This document shows positions 12,503-27,345 of a stretch of DNA of 64,000 bases, piece after piece. The position numbers and the translations under genes are program-made. The notes beneath the pieces were generated by a model. It was not told where the DNA came from. It ran no database searches and worked only from the letters and a program-made list of their open reading frames with translations. The stretch's first letter is position 1, and each line of letters opens with the position of its first letter. Source of the DNA: Eriocheir sinensis (taxonomy: Eukaryota; Arthropoda; Malacostraca; Decapoda; Varunidae). The stretch spans positions 14,267,753-14,331,752 of the forward strand of contig NC_066522.1 of NCBI RefSeq assembly GCF_024679095.1, given 5' to 3'.

Positions 12503-12909
12503 TCTAATGATGTTGTTGTTATTGTTAATTCTAATGATATTGTTGTTATTGTTAATTCTAATGATATTGTTGTTATTGTTAATTCTAATGATATTGTTGT
12601 TATTGTTAATTCTAATGATATTGTTGTTATTGTTAATTCTAATGATATTGTTGTTATTGTTAATTCTAATGATATTGTTGTTATTGTTAATTCTAATGAT
12701 ATTGTTGTTATTGTTAATTCTAATGATATTGTTGTTATTGTTAATTCTAATGATATTGTTGTTATTGTTAATTCTAATGATATTGTTGTTATTGTTAATT
12801 CTAATGATATTGTTGTCATTGTTAATTCTAATGATATTGTTGTTATTGTTAATTATAATGATATTGTTGTTATTGTTAATTCTAATGATGTTGTTGTTAT
12901 TGTTAGTGA
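12503..12909. repeat. 27-bp minisatellite, about 15 copies
   Basis: Tandem copies of a 27-base unit containing AATGATATTGTTGTTATTG. Central copies are essentially identical; single-base variants occur at the first copy (ATG for ATA), near 12816 (GTC for GTT), near 12853 (TAT for TCT) and in the last copy. The period is a multiple of three, so a nine-residue repeat appears in translation, but there is no sign of a real gene. No spacers separate the copies, so it is not a CRISPR. Confidence 0.95.
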
Positions 12910-13018
12910 TGTTATAGCGCTCCTCATCCTCCTGCGTCTGTTTGTTCTTCTTGTTCTTCTTGTTTATAATCTTGTTATTTTTCTTGTTCTTTTATCGCCT
13001 CCTCTTCTCCTCCTCCTC

Positions 13019-13020
<2 letters not shown>

Positions 13021-13080
<60 letters not shown>
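13021..13080. repeat. (AC)n microsatellite
   Basis: Pure AC run of about 58 bases. Confidence 0.96.
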
Positions 13081-13081
<1 letters not shown>

Positions 13082-13157
13082 GATAAGAGCTCTCAAAAGG
13101 AGTCTCTTTTTTCCTCTCTCTATAAATCCATGTATGGAGAAGAGGATGAGAAATATC

Positions 13158-13159
<2 letters not shown>

Positions 13160-13247
<88 letters not shown>
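13160..13247. repeat. (CT)n microsatellite
   Basis: Uninterrupted CT run of about 87 bases. Confidence 0.96.
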
Positions 13248-13250
<3 letters not shown>

Positions 13251-13487
13251 CAAAAATTCGCTATAAAAAAGAAAGAATGCAGGAAAGACGAAAAAGGAAG
13301 AGGATATAAAAAAAGAAATCTCTATACAGGTGAGTTAGCGGCCAAAAATCGTGTAATTAGTGACGCTTCTCAGCCAGGTAACCCCTCCTTCACCTGTTAA
13401 GAGGGGGGCGGGGGGATAAAGAGAGGGAGGAGGGGCGTGGGAGGTGGGAGGGAGGAAGAAGAGAATGGTTATATATCAACAAAGCCC

Positions 13488-13489
<2 letters not shown>

Positions 13490-13545
<56 letters not shown>
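13490..13545. repeat. (AG)n microsatellite
   Basis: Uninterrupted AG run of about 54 bases. Confidence 0.96.
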
Positions 13546-13550
<5 letters not shown>

Positions 13551-13619
13551 ATTAGTTATTATACTCTTACTTCGCTATTTGTGTCTCATCAGTTCATTAT
13601 CAAATTATCATCATTCATC

Positions 13620-14690
13620 ATCATTATTATCATCATCATTATCATTATTACGTTTTATTCTGTAATGTTACTATCACCAAGATGGGTTTTTTATACTTAT
13701 TTTCTTTCCTTCACTTCTCCTTCACTTGCATTATTTGGCCCCGTTATAAAAATTGCTAACTCCCTTCAATTATTTTTTTCCTTTTATTTGAATTGTTTAT
13801 TTTTTACTTTATTCTTTTGTTTCGTAGCTCAATCTTTTTGTTTTCTCTTTTTTTCTATTTCCACTTTTTTCTTGTATACCTCTATCAATCTGCGTCGATA
13901 TATCTGCCTGTCTGTCTGTCTGCTTGCCTGTCTTCTTTGTCAGTGTTTTATCTGTCTGTCTTTATGATTGTCTTTGTTTTGTGGGTTTCTGTCTGTCTGT
14001 CTGTCTGTCTGTCGTTCTTTTCTCGCCCTTCGCTTCGCCCTCCCTTTCTTCATTCTTATCCTACCCTCCTTCTATCTTCATCCCTTCCTTTCTTCTTTAT
14101 ACCTTTCCTTCCTTCCTTCCTTCCTATCTTCCTCCAGTCCGTTCGCCGTTCAATCCATCTTTTTTTCCCTCATCTCTTCTTCATATTCTTCTCATGTTAT
14201 AACCATTTTTTTCTCATCCTTCCTTCCCTCCTAGTTTTCTTCTCTCCTTGGGATCTCAGTTTTTCTCCTCTCCTACCCTGCCCCTCTCTCCTTCCATCCT
14301 TCCTTCTCTCCCTCCATCCTTCCTCCTCTCCCTCCTTCCTTTCCTCCTCTCCCTCCTTCTTTGTAGCCCTGAGCCGCCTTCCAACGGTCTGAAGTAACGA
14401 GAGAACTCACTAAACATCGGAGAGAAGGAGGAAGGGAGAGAAGGGAGGGAGGGAGAGAGAGGCTGTTTGGGCGGTGGTGTAAGGCAATGAATGAAATACT
14501 TGCCTCCCTCCCTTCCTTCTCTCCCTTCTCCCTCCCTCTCTCCCTCCCTTTCTCCTTCGTATACCTAACTCTCCTTTCCCTTCCCTCCCCTCCCTCCCTC
14601 CTACTTTCCCTCCTCTACCTGCTCTCCCTCCCTCCCTCCCCCCCTCCCTCCCTCCCTCCCTCTCCTTTTCTTCTGCCATCCACTTGTTCG
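13620..14690. other. Pyrimidine-rich, repeat-derived DNA
   Basis: T-rich then C/T-rich plus strand with CTGT (13910-14015), TTCC and CCCT short repeats. No gene is recognised; long Ser/Leu/Phe/Pro frames are compositional. Confidence 0.6.
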
Positions 14691-14723
14691 GTTCGAGTTT
14701 TTAAATGATGTAATGATGCAAAG

Positions 14724-14870
14724 AAGAAGAAGAAGAAGAAGAAGAAGAAGAAGAAGAAGAAGAAGAAGAAGAAGAAGAAGAAAAAGAAGATAAAAAGACG
14801 ATGAAGAAGAGGAAAAAGAAGAAAAAAAGAAAAAGAAGAGGAAGAAGAAGAACAAGAAGAAAGAGGAATA
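14724..14870. repeat. (AAG)n microsatellite and degenerate purine tail
   Basis: Pure AAG to about 14780, then imperfect AAG/AAAAG. Confidence 0.93.
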
Positions 14871-15574
14871 TACGGAGAAAGAAATGAAGAAGAATAAAAA
14901 GATCGCTTGAACCTGTCTCTTTCTGTCTGTCTGTCTGTCTGTTCGTGGGTCCGTATATTTGTCTATGCCTGTGCTTCCTTGATTCTCAGTCTGTCCGTCG
15001 CCGTCCGTTGTGTGTGCCCATCTGTCTGTCCGTTAGCTCGACTGTCCATCTGTTTGTTCGTCTGTCCGGTTCAGTCACTTGTTTGTCATGCATTACCGTT
15101 CCTCAAACCTTCGTCTTTCCCATATATCACCGCCTGGACCACGCACCTGTCCGTCTACCTGCCCCGTTACGTATTGCATCGCTCACTCACACACTCACGT
15201 CCCCCATAATGCCTCATCCTTCTCTTGTTCCTTAAAAGCTGGCTCAGGATGTTCTTTTTACCTCTCGTTATTTTCTCTTGGGTCAGTATTCTCAGACGCT
15301 TCCGCTTCTCACATTAAAACTATTTCCAAAGGCCGAAGAAGAGATCGGTCGGGTTCTCACGAGTGTTTTTTTCCACGTTCATGGTATAGAAAACTTGTCG
15401 AGCTCCCACCAGGGTCACACGAAAGCCTTGTCGAATGTGTGTGTATACGTGTGTGCTTGGGCGCCGAAATGTTAGTTAGTGTCGGTGAAGAATGGGGATG
15501 GTATAGAAAATGATAGGTAAGTCAGTGAGGTAAATAAACTAATGATGTATAATTGTAAGCTTGTTCTTATTCCT

Positions 15575-15789
15575 CTTGTTCTTCTTCTTCCTCTTATTCT
15601 TGTTGTTCATGTTCTTGTTTTCTTGTTCTTGTTCTTGTTCTTCTCCTTCTTCTTCTTCTTCTTCTTCTTCATCTTTTTCTTTTTCTTTTTCTTTTCATTT
15701 TTCCTCTTTTTCCTCCTCCTCCTCCTCCTCCTCCTCCTCCTCCTCCTCCTCCTCCTCCTCTACACCGTACTTAACCACCTGTCCTCTAT

Positions 15790-15831
<42 letters not shown>

Positions 15832-15835
15832 ACAC
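15575..15835. repeat. TTC / CTC / AC compound microsatellite
   Basis: TTC and TTCTTG units lead into CTC (15714-15760) and, after a 30-base gap, an AC run (15791-15830). Confidence 0.93.
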
Positions 15836-15899
15836 GTACCTCTCACCCCCCCCCCTCCCACACACACACACACAAACACTCAACACCCGCCACCACTAA

Positions 15900-16250
15900 C
15901 ACGCAACGTTAAAATGTCCATAGGCAAGCGTAGGCGAGAAGGGCATTGTTGTGTTACATATTTCGGGGGATTTAAATCGTAACGGCCTGGCCTCTGCTGG
16001 AGAACATGACTCGCTTTTCTCTCTCCATTCACTACACGAGACGCTCACAAACACTCCTGGTTATAGGCAGCGGTTGTAATGTTCTTAAGGGCCACTGGAG
16101 ATGCTATACAGAGCAGGGTTACGAAGGCCATAGAACCGGAAAACCATTATACTGAAACACATCTGTAGGCGAACCTCCCAAAATATCAATCATTAGTGTT
16201 TTGTTTTATTTTAAGTAAGGAGAAGGGCGTGTAGTGTAGCTCGTCTTCTG
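15900..16250. other. Non-coding, no gene recognised
   Basis: Unique-looking sequence between microsatellites with no extended reading frame, splice pattern or transposon end that I can identify. Confidence 0.5.
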
Positions 16251-16365
16251 TTTCTGCTTCTTTTGTTTCTGATTTTTAGTCTTTATTTTTTTTCTTTGCT
16301 TCTTCCTCTTCTTCTTTTACTTCGTGTTATTTTTTGGGGGGTCTGCTTCTTTTTCTTCTCCTTCT

Positions 16366-16580
16366 TATTTTCTTCTTCTTCTTCTTCTTCTTCTTCTTCT
16401 TCTTCTTCTTCTTCTTTTTCTTCTTCTTCTTCTTCTTCTTCTTCTTCTTCTTCTTCTTCTTCTTCTTCTTCTTCTTCTTCTTCTTCTTCTTCTCCTTCTC
16501 CTCCTCCTTCTTCTCCTTCTTTTTTTTCTTCTTCTTCTTCTGCTTATCTTCAACATGTTTTACGTACATATTTCCTTCTA

Positions 16581-16626
<46 letters not shown>

Positions 16627-16655
16627 GCTACTACTACTACTACTTTCACCGAGAT
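16366..16655. repeat. (TTC)n then (TAC)n compound microsatellite
   Basis: TTC repeats from 16366 to about 16495 decay into CTC/TTC, then after about 60 bases TAC repeats run from 16579 to 16645 with one GCT break. Confidence 0.95.
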
Positions 16656-16799
16656 CATTAGAGAGGTAATGGTAGTAGTGGTGATAACAGTAGTAGTAAT
16701 AGCAGTGGTGGTAGTAATAGAAGTGGTGGCAGCGATACACTATAGTTGACATCCTAGTAGCTATAGAGGAAGGAAGGAAGGGTCGTTATAGAGATAGCC

Positions 16800-16935
16800 G
16801 TGGTAGTGGTGGTGGTGGTAGAGGTGGTGGTGGTGGTGGTCCGGTTTCCCCACGCTTGGCTTCACACCTGACGCGACGCCGAATCAACGTTTGTCCAAAG
16901 GAATCACCCCCCGCCCCCCCACCCCCCGCCCCTCA

Positions 16936-16997
<62 letters not shown>

Positions 16998-17171
16998 ATT
17001 AGGAGGAGGAGGAGAAGAACAGGTATAGGAGGACAGGTAAGAGGAGGAAGAGGAAGAGGAGGAGGAGGAAGAAGTCTAATAGAACGCAATATGGAAATGA
17101 AAGAAGGAGGAGGAGGAGGAGGAGGAGGAGGAGGAAGGTGTTTGTGATGCTATAGGACAGGTAGGGATAAT

Positions 17172-17219
<48 letters not shown>

Positions 17220-17345
17220 CCTGCCGGATAATTTAAATGAACGAGAAAGAAAAAAAAAAGCAGCACGAAGTGGAAGAGGAGGAGAAGGAGATCGAAAAGG
17301 AGGAGGAGGAGGAGGAGGAGGAGGAAGAGGAGGAGGTAGGACATG
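16800..17345. repeat. Cluster of GGT, GT, GGA and AG arrays
   Basis: GGT repeats at 16800-16840, GT at 16938-16993, GGA at 17105-17136, AG at 17174-17217, and GGA at 17300-17335. No gene is seen. Confidence 0.92.
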
Positions 17346-17518
17346 CTGTAGATGGATAATAGATAAGTTTAAATGGAAAGCAACAGACGAGAGAGATTTA
17401 CATAGATTTACATAGAAAATCAGACCACACAGACCCCATGGTCCAGACTTGGTGGTCTGTCCTTAAACCTAAGTGATTTTACATTAATCAGAAGACTCCA
17501 AAACGTTGCATTTCTACT

Positions 17519-19550
17519 CTAGTTGATATTAAGTTGAAGGAAGTGACGGTCGAGCTTATTTTTGAAGGAGTCAATCGTGTTACACTGGACCACTGATGAT
17601 GGGAGCTTATTCCATTCTCGCACTACAACGTTGGTGAAGAAAAATTTGGTGCAGTCTGAATTTACTTGTCTACATCTGAGTTTTACGCCATTGTTCCTCG
17701 TGCGCAAAGTGTCATCGATCATAAACAATGTTGATCTGTCTACATTCGTGAAACCATTAAGTATTTTAAAACATTCGATCAGTTTTCCTCGGAGGCGACG
17801 TTTCTCAAGAGAACAAGTTAAGGGGAGAAAGCCTTTCTTCGTAGGATTTTTTTCGCAAGGAATGGATAATTTTTGTTGCCCGACGCTGAACACCTTCTAA
17901 TTTAGCAATATCCTTTGCATGGTGGGGAGACCAAAACTGTACCGCATATTCCAAGTGGGGTCTGATTAAACTGTTGTAGAGCAGGAGTATTACATCTTTA
18001 TTCTTATATAAAAAGTTTCTTTTAATGAAGCCCAACATTCTGTTCGCTTTATTTGCTGCATCGATGCATTGCTGTGAGAATTTGAGGTTTGACGCGATTT
18101 TGACCCCAAGTCCTTGACGCATTGAACGCTTTTGAGTTTAACGCCGCGCATTTCGTAATCGAACTTCTTATTCCTCGTTCCAACTTGAAGGACCTGGCAC
18201 TTGTCTACGTTAAAGGGCATCTCCCATCTATCCGACCAAGCTGAAATTTTGTGCAAATCCTCTTGGAGGCTTTGCCTGTCTTCGTCAGTGAGAACCGAGT
18301 TACCAATCTTTGTGTCGTCTGCAAATTTACTAATGCGGTTATTGAGTCCAACATCCACGTCGTTGATGTAAATAATGAAGAGCACTGGGCCAAGAACCGA
18401 GCCCTGAGGGACGCCACTAGTGACAGGCGCCCACTCTGAGTTAAATCCGTCAATCACTACTCTTTGTTGTCTGTTGCTCAACCAATTCGCGATCCATTGG
18501 TTTACCTGACCGTCAATACCTATTTGTTTTAATTTGTAAAGTAATTTATGATGCGGGACTTTATCAAACGCTTTCTGGAAATCAAGATAGACTACGTCCA
18601 GTGATTTGGTTACGTCATAAACAGTGAAGAGGTCGTTATAAAGGTTAATAGATTTGATAGGCAGGATCTTTTATTTCGGAAGCCATGTTGTGAGTCCCCA
18701 ATTAATGAGTGGCTTTCAAGGTAACTCACAATTTTGTCTCTAATTATGCCCTCAAGTAGCTTACCTACAACCGAAGTTAGACTAATGGGCCTGTAATTAC
18801 CTGGTACTTTTTGTCTCCTTTCTTAAAATCGGTGTCACGTTAGCCTTTTTCCAATCTGAAGGGACAATGCCTTGTCGCAAGGACATATTGAATACGGTTG
18901 TGAGGGAGGAGAGTATTTCGCTCTTTGTTTCTTTCAGCAGAGTTGGATATACTTTATCAGGTCCAGGACTTTTATTTGTTTTAAGTGATTTGAGGGCTTT
19001 AAGGACTTCATCGGGTTTTATTTCAAAGTTAGACAATGCATGCTCAGGATTTACATTAGTACTGGTGTTGGTGGTGGTGGTGGGAGGACTGTTATTATTA
19101 AACACCGAGGAAAAGTAATTATTTAATAGGTTTGCAACGTGTTGGCTGTCAGTCACTAGTGCACCGTCGCTGTTTATTAAAGGTCCAATTCCACTTCTGA
19201 TCGCCTTTCTGTTGTTTATGTAACTGAAGAAGGATTTCGGATTATTTTACAGTTGGCTGCAATATTTACTTCATATCTACGCTTTGCCTGATGCACTAAT
19301 CTTTTACTCGTCGCCTTGCATCATTGTAAAGTCTAATGTTTTCGGGCGTGCTTTGGTCTTTCTTTAACCTGTAAGACAATTTTCTCTCCTTGACTGAGTG
19401 TTTAATTTCGCTATTAAACCAAGGTGGACTTTTATTAGTGTTAATTCGCTTCTCGCACAAGGGGACAAATGTGTCCTGCTGAGTGAGTAAGTGATTTTTA
19501 AAGTTTAGCCAGGCGTCCTCTGCATTGCCGTCATCTGATAGTTGCATATC
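17519..19550 (-). pseudogene. CR1-type reverse transcriptase remnant
   Basis: Recognisable in order on the minus strand: NKSPGPDKVYPTLLKE (about 18985), the conserved SGVPQGSVLGPVLF block (about 18420), FADDTKI carrying the catalytic aspartates (about 18310), the KLEGVQRRATK and EERL blocks (about 17890-17820), and a tail with VVREWNKLPSSVV (about 17615). The blocks lie in different frames, for example around 18110 and 18800, so no intact polymerase can be made. Stop at 17519-17521. Confidence 0.88.
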
Positions 19551-19562
19551 TATTAGTTTTCG

Positions 19563-20300
19563 TCAGATTTCTACGAAGTTGGCTCTTTTGAAATTGGGCA
19601 CCTTAACTTTATTTTCAGTCACCGATGTTTGAGCTCTAATGTCAACGCGCACTAGTTTATGATCGCAGGAACCGAGGTGTTCTCCTACCGTGACATTACT
19701 GACTAGGTTATCTTGGGTCGCTATAACAAGGTCAAGTATGTTATTTTGTCGAGTTGGTTCAGAAACCATTTGGCTTAGATAATTTTCCTCTAGAAATTCG
19801 ATCATTCTATGGGACTCACCTTCTGTACCCGACAGTGTCGCCCAGTCGATATGGGGAGGTTAAAGTCTCCTAGTATCAGTGAGTCGCTGTTATTAAGTGA
19901 CTGCCTTAAGACGCTGTACATTTCAAGATCGCCATCAAGTGATTGCCCCGGAGGCCTGTAAGTGACAGATATATTTAAATTGACTTTTGCAATGTTTACT
20001 CGCACGCACAAGTGTTCAACGTTACTGTTTCTTGGTGTTTTGTCAGTAGGTTGCAAGTAGCTTTTGACAAAAAGGGCGACACCACCCCCTCTACGGTTTA
20101 CACGATCATTGTTGAAGAATCTGTAGCCATCTATGTTATATTCGGAACTTAAATCAATATTAGTGGTGTCGATAAATGTTTCGGTTATGGCAATTACGTC
20201 AAAGTTTTCTGTCAGAGCAAGACATCGCAGTTCATCAAATTTGTTTCTTAGGCTACGCGCATTGAAACTAAGGACTCTTAGGTTATCTTGAAGCTTGGTA
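19563..20300 (-). pseudogene. APE-type endonuclease domain of the CR1 LINE
   Basis: Seen: SFNARSLRNKFDEL, ITETFID, RRGGGVALFV, LILGDFN and the SCDHKLV motif, the usual order of catalytic blocks in LINE endonucleases. One frameshift after LILGDFNLP (about 19850) breaks it. Confidence 0.85.
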
Positions 20301-20355
20301 ATAGAGGTACTGGAGGGTTCAATGTTACGAGTCTGTTGCGGTGTGAGGTGTCTAT

Positions 20356-20770
20356 TTACACGGGCGGGATGGAAGGACGTGGCTGAGAGTCGTTTTTTGT
20401 TGTTCGGGCGTTACGTACGGCGTTGTTGAGGAGCCTTCCAAATCTGGCTGCCCCGATGGGGACAGGTGTATGCCGTCCTTTGGAAAAGTCTACTCTGGCC
20501 GTAGAAATCGTTCCAGGCGTTAAAGAATTCGACGTCAAGCTCTCCGCAGAGAGTCTGCAGGCGGTTGTTGAGGCTGAAGGCCTTACTGTAGAAGTCGCCC
20601 TCATCCCATGTCCGTGGTAGAATTCCTGAAATCAAAATATTAGGATTTAGTCTTATACTGCTGGATGAGCCTACGGTACTTGTCCAGCAGTTCCTCAGAC
20701 CGGGTCGTGGTGACGTCGTTTGTACCTGTGTGGAGAACAAAGAGTGAGTCATTAGAGGCCACAGCGGAGA
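20356..20770 (-). pseudogene. SGNH esterase-like end of CR1 ORF1
   Basis: On the minus strand the translation contains LFVLHTGTNDV (GTND block) and, after two small frame changes near 20455-20490, a DGIHLSP block followed by GAARFGRLLNNAVRN. These match the esterase domain known from CR1-clade ORF1 proteins. The N-terminal part, including any GDS serine block, is missing. Confidence 0.75.
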
Positions 20771-20939
20771 CCTCGTCCAGTGAGAGAGAGAGAGAGAGAG
20801 AGATAAACTGCTAGACGACGACGACGAAAGAAAAGGAACTCAAGGAGAAAGGACGAGAAAAGAACGAGACTTGGGGTGAGTAACAACGGACTCCTTCCCT
20901 TCTTCCCTCCCTTCCCCCCCTCTTCCCTCCTCCTCCTCC

Positions 20940-21029
20940 TCCTCCTCTCTGAGACCTACCTGTCGGTCTCTCTGGCCCATTGAGTTAATCCTTGGAGGAA
21001 TGTTCTTACGTTATGCCGCGCAGGAAGTG

Positions 21030-21060
<31 letters not shown>

Positions 21061-22380
21061 ATGCTGTAGATTTGCTTGCGATTCATTAAATTGGTTGTTG
21101 CTTCCGGTTCTTCTTGTTCTAGTTCTTCTTGTTCTTGTTCTTGATCTTCGTCTTCTTCTTTTCCTTTTTCTTTTTTTCTTCTTTTTTCTTTTCTTTTTCT
21201 TCTTCTCATTATTTTTTTCATTTTTCGCCATTTTGTTATCTTCTTCTTTTTCTTTTTCTTTTTCTTCTTATTCTTATTCTTATTCTTATTCTTATTCTTA
21301 TTCTTATTCTTATTATTTTTATTGTCATCATCATCATCATATATACGTATTTTTTCTTCAGTCTTTTCCCATTTTTCTCTCTCCTCTTCCCTTTCCATCC
21401 TTGTTTCCTCCACCTCCTCCTCCTCCTCTCACTTTTCTCTCCTCATTCCACATATCCACGTCCTTGGTTTCGATTTCCTTCCCTTCCCTTTCCTTTCCCT
21501 TCCCTTTCTTTCCTTTCCTTATTTCCCCTTACCTGCTTATCTCCTTTAGTTCTCCATATTTCATTATTTCCCTTCTTTTCGATTTATTTCTCCTTCATCT
21601 TCTATTCCATCTCCCTTGCTCTCTATATCTCACAATCTTTCATCATCTTTCTACATTTTCTTCATATTCATTTATTTCATCAGACTCCTCTCTCCGACCC
21701 TTTGCTATCCTTTCATCATACCCATTTTTATTTTGGTTTCCTCTTTCTCCATTCTTTCTTTTCTTTCTCTCTCTCTCTCTCCCTTTCAATCGTTCCCCTT
21801 CTTTATTCATCTGTATTTCCATCTACCTCATCTCTTTCTTACTCCCCCTCAGTTATCCTTTCGCCGTTTTCATTTTTATTCATTTGGTTTCCTCTCTCTC
21901 TCTCCATCTCCTCTTCTTTTTCCCCTTGATACAGGTTGTCTTTTTATCGCTTCATTTCCAGATTCCTCTTCCCGCCAAAATCTCCCCGCTTGCTCAGTTA
22001 ACTCTACGGGAATAGTTTGCTAGCTTCCACTTATACGTTCATTGCTATTTATACTTACAATCAATTATTTTTCTTCCTTCTCCTTCAACCCCCATCCCTC
22101 CTTTTCTCTCTTCCTCTTTCTATTCATCTATCTATCTTTTTTCTATACATCTCTCTCAAATATTATTTTCACTGGAGACAGATAAGAAAAGAGAGAGAAA
22201 GGAAATAATGACAAACTTTTGCGAGAAGGGAGGAAGGATATTTTTTTTGCCGTCAGCATGAGATATGGAGGAAGAGGAGGAAAAGGAGGAGGAAGAGGAG
22301 GAGGAGGAGGAGGAGGAGGAGGAGGAGGAGGATAAGCGGGGAACTGCACCTGATTAGCTTGCTCTCTCCCAGAATGCCTC
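20940..22380. other. Pyrimidine-rich DNA with TTCTTA and GGA repeats
   Basis: AG run at 21038-21061, TTC/TTG-rich DNA, a TTCTTA hexamer array at 21262-21312, then CT-rich sequence to 22140 and a GGA run at 22262-22330. No gene is recognised. Confidence 0.7.
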
Positions 22381-22396
22381 CAGCTTTCCTCCTTCC

Positions 22397-24752
<2,356 letters not shown>

Positions 24753-24873
24753 ATATCTTGCCCCGAGAACATTGACTTCCCGCATGTTTTGTTTTCTTTT
24801 CACAGGAGCTGCCGATATAAAGGCCTGGCTGGGGAGAAATCCCGAGCCACCTGTGACATCAAGATCAAGATCA

Positions 24874-25038
<165 letters not shown>

Positions 25039-25399
25039 GCCTTAAGCAATATACTTTCTTCATGATTACCTCGCTGTGCACCTGTCCGGAGAGAGAGTTC
25101 CTCCCTCTAGGCAGTCAGCCTGAAGGTGTCCTGTTGCTTCCCTTCCCTCCCCTCTCCTCCTTTCCTCCATCCTTCCTTCTTCCTCCTTCTTTCCCTCTCT
25201 TTCTACTTCCTCCTTCCTTTCCCTCATCTTTCGCTCCCTCCACCATTGTTTCCTCCTTCCTTATCTCCTTGCTTTCTTATCTCCCGAACTCCATCCTCCC
25301 TTTACCCCCCTCATCTTTTTTTTTCCTTATTATCTCCTTCTTTCCCTCCTTTCCTCCCTACTCTATATTTCCCTCCATCTTTCTACGCTCCCCCCCCCC

Positions 25400-25693
<294 letters not shown>

Positions 25694-26000
25694 CTCCTTT
25701 CATTTCCTCCATTTCCTCCTCGTGTTCTTCATTCCTGTTTCCTCCTCCTCCTCCTCCTCCTCCCTCCTCCTCCTCCTCCTCCACATTAAATATATCCTCC
25801 AGCACGTGTCTTCCTCCCATCCCTTTTCTCTCCCCCGTTTTGCTCCCTCACTTCCTGCTGGCCCCTCCGTCCACCCCCATAATTTATCTCCCCGCCCCCC
25901 TCCTTCATTCTGCACATCGCAAGAGGAGGAGGAGGAGGAGGAAAGGTGTAACACCAGCATAGTTTCTCACAATTTCAGTCCTTTTGTTCGTGTTACCTGT

Positions 26001-26003
<3 letters not shown>

Positions 26004-26097
<94 letters not shown>
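26004..26097. repeat. (GT)n tract at the 3' end of a LINE fragment
   Basis: About 94 bases of GT. On the minus strand it reads as an (AC)n tail directly after CTAGGTAAATAC. Confidence 0.95.
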
Positions 26098-26099
<2 letters not shown>

Positions 26100-26243
26100 T
26101 TACCTAGTTTACCTAGATGTAATTTTACAGGGCCTGAGCTACACTCGTGTGGTCCTGTCTCCATATCTGGACTTGTACACTCCCCCGAGACTACATACTC
26201 ACTTAGTCTGTTAAAACCCTCTGTTTCTTTGCGGGAAGCTAAA

Positions 26244-26313
<70 letters not shown>

Positions 26314-26316
26314 TAC

Positions 26317-26403
<87 letters not shown>

Positions 26404-26830
26404 TTTATATGTCTCTCAAGCATCTTCCTTTTCTCATTTTTTTTTTTTTTACTGCGTCCTCGTGTGTTACTGGTTTTTCTTACTTATCTTGGTAGCAACT
26501 CCTCGTTATCTAATTCTTCCATTTTATTCCACAATTTGTAAATTTGTTTAGTTAGGTCTCCCCTTTCTCTTCTTTGTTACAATGCTGGCAGGTCCATTTC
26601 CTTTAACCTTTCTTCATATGACAATCCCTCCAGTTCTGGAACCATTTTCGTTGGCATTCCTTGTATTCTTTCTAGTTTTTTTTTCACGTATTTCTTCTTA
26701 TGGGGAGACAGTGTTTCCATATATTCCATCTTTGGTCTAATCATAGTGGTAATCATCTTTTTCATCATATCTTTATCCATGTAGTGGAATGCTATTCCTA
26801 TATTTCTTACCATTCTTTACGTATCTCCGA
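26098..26830 (-). pseudogene. LINE 3' fragment (CR1-like reverse transcriptase tail)
   Basis: Minus-strand translation at 26813-26577 contains IRPKMEYMETLSPHKKK, KKLERIQ and LSYEERLKEM, the C-terminal polymerase signature of CR1-like elements. Broken frames follow ([13 protein letters not shown] at about 26545). The stretch 26098-26240 (GGGCCTGAGCTACACTCGTG on plus) is its 3' untranslated end. Two (AT)n arrays and a poly-T run have grown inside it. Confidence 0.72.
26250..26406. repeat. Two (AT)n arrays and poly(T)
   Basis: AT runs at about 26250-26308 and 26320-26386, followed by about 20 T. Confidence 0.96.
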
Positions 26831-26859
26831 AAATCCTGTTTACATGACTCTCTGACTGT

Positions 26860-26866
<7 letters not shown>

Positions 26867-26930
<64 letters not shown>
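26867..26930. repeat. (GT)n microsatellite
   Basis: Pure GT run of about 62 bases. Confidence 0.96.
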
Positions 26931-26934
<4 letters not shown>

Positions 26935-27345
26935 TTCTACCTATTTATCGCTCAGTTCCTTGCTTGTGTTCAATTTTTAGACTTTCTTTCAGTCCCAGTA
27001 AATTGAAATGAAAATTCAAGTGGGTGTTTTACTCAGGGGTCGAGGGATTGGCTGGGTGGGTGGTGTGCCAAGTTGAAATTAAGTCAGCCCCGGGTGGCAA
27101 ATCCCCGGGCTACACCGCTGTATCTCTGTATCTATGTGTGTGTCATTCATCATGGTCTGATCACGTGCTGGACCCACGATCGACATACGGTACTCCCTGC
27201 CGTACCCATTCATTGCTGGGTGGCCTGGGCAGAGCCAAGTAAAGAAATCCATAGTCCGAGCCGTTGACGGGGAGTCGTTCCTTCCCAACAAGTTTCCGTC
27301 CCCCAGACCAGGACCAGCGGCCCCGCCCCGCCCCGCCAAATATAA

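Larger units (their letters stand above)
17398..20780 (-). mobile_element. CR1-clade LINE, 5'-truncated and frameshifted
   Basis: A non-LTR retrotransposon in minus orientation. Reading from its 5' side: an SGNH esterase-like ORF1 end, an apurinic-type endonuclease, a reverse transcriptase, and a CR1-like C-terminal tail. The 5' side stops at an AG repeat (about 20783), as expected for truncation during target-primed reverse transcription, although later repeat growth is also possible. The 3' end carries two tandem ATGTAAATCT units (17391-17411), the short terminal repeat typical of CR1 elements. Many frameshifts and stops show it is dead. Confidence 0.9.

Noticed and set aside
12503..12909. 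Possible CRISPR array
   Set aside because: The units are directly adjacent with no spacers, and the genome is eukaryotic.
12455..13309. 284-codon frame with a nine-residue repeat, looking like a repeat protein
   Set aside because: The repeat is a 27-bp minisatellite; the frame runs on through AC and CT microsatellites and has no conserved domain or splice signals.
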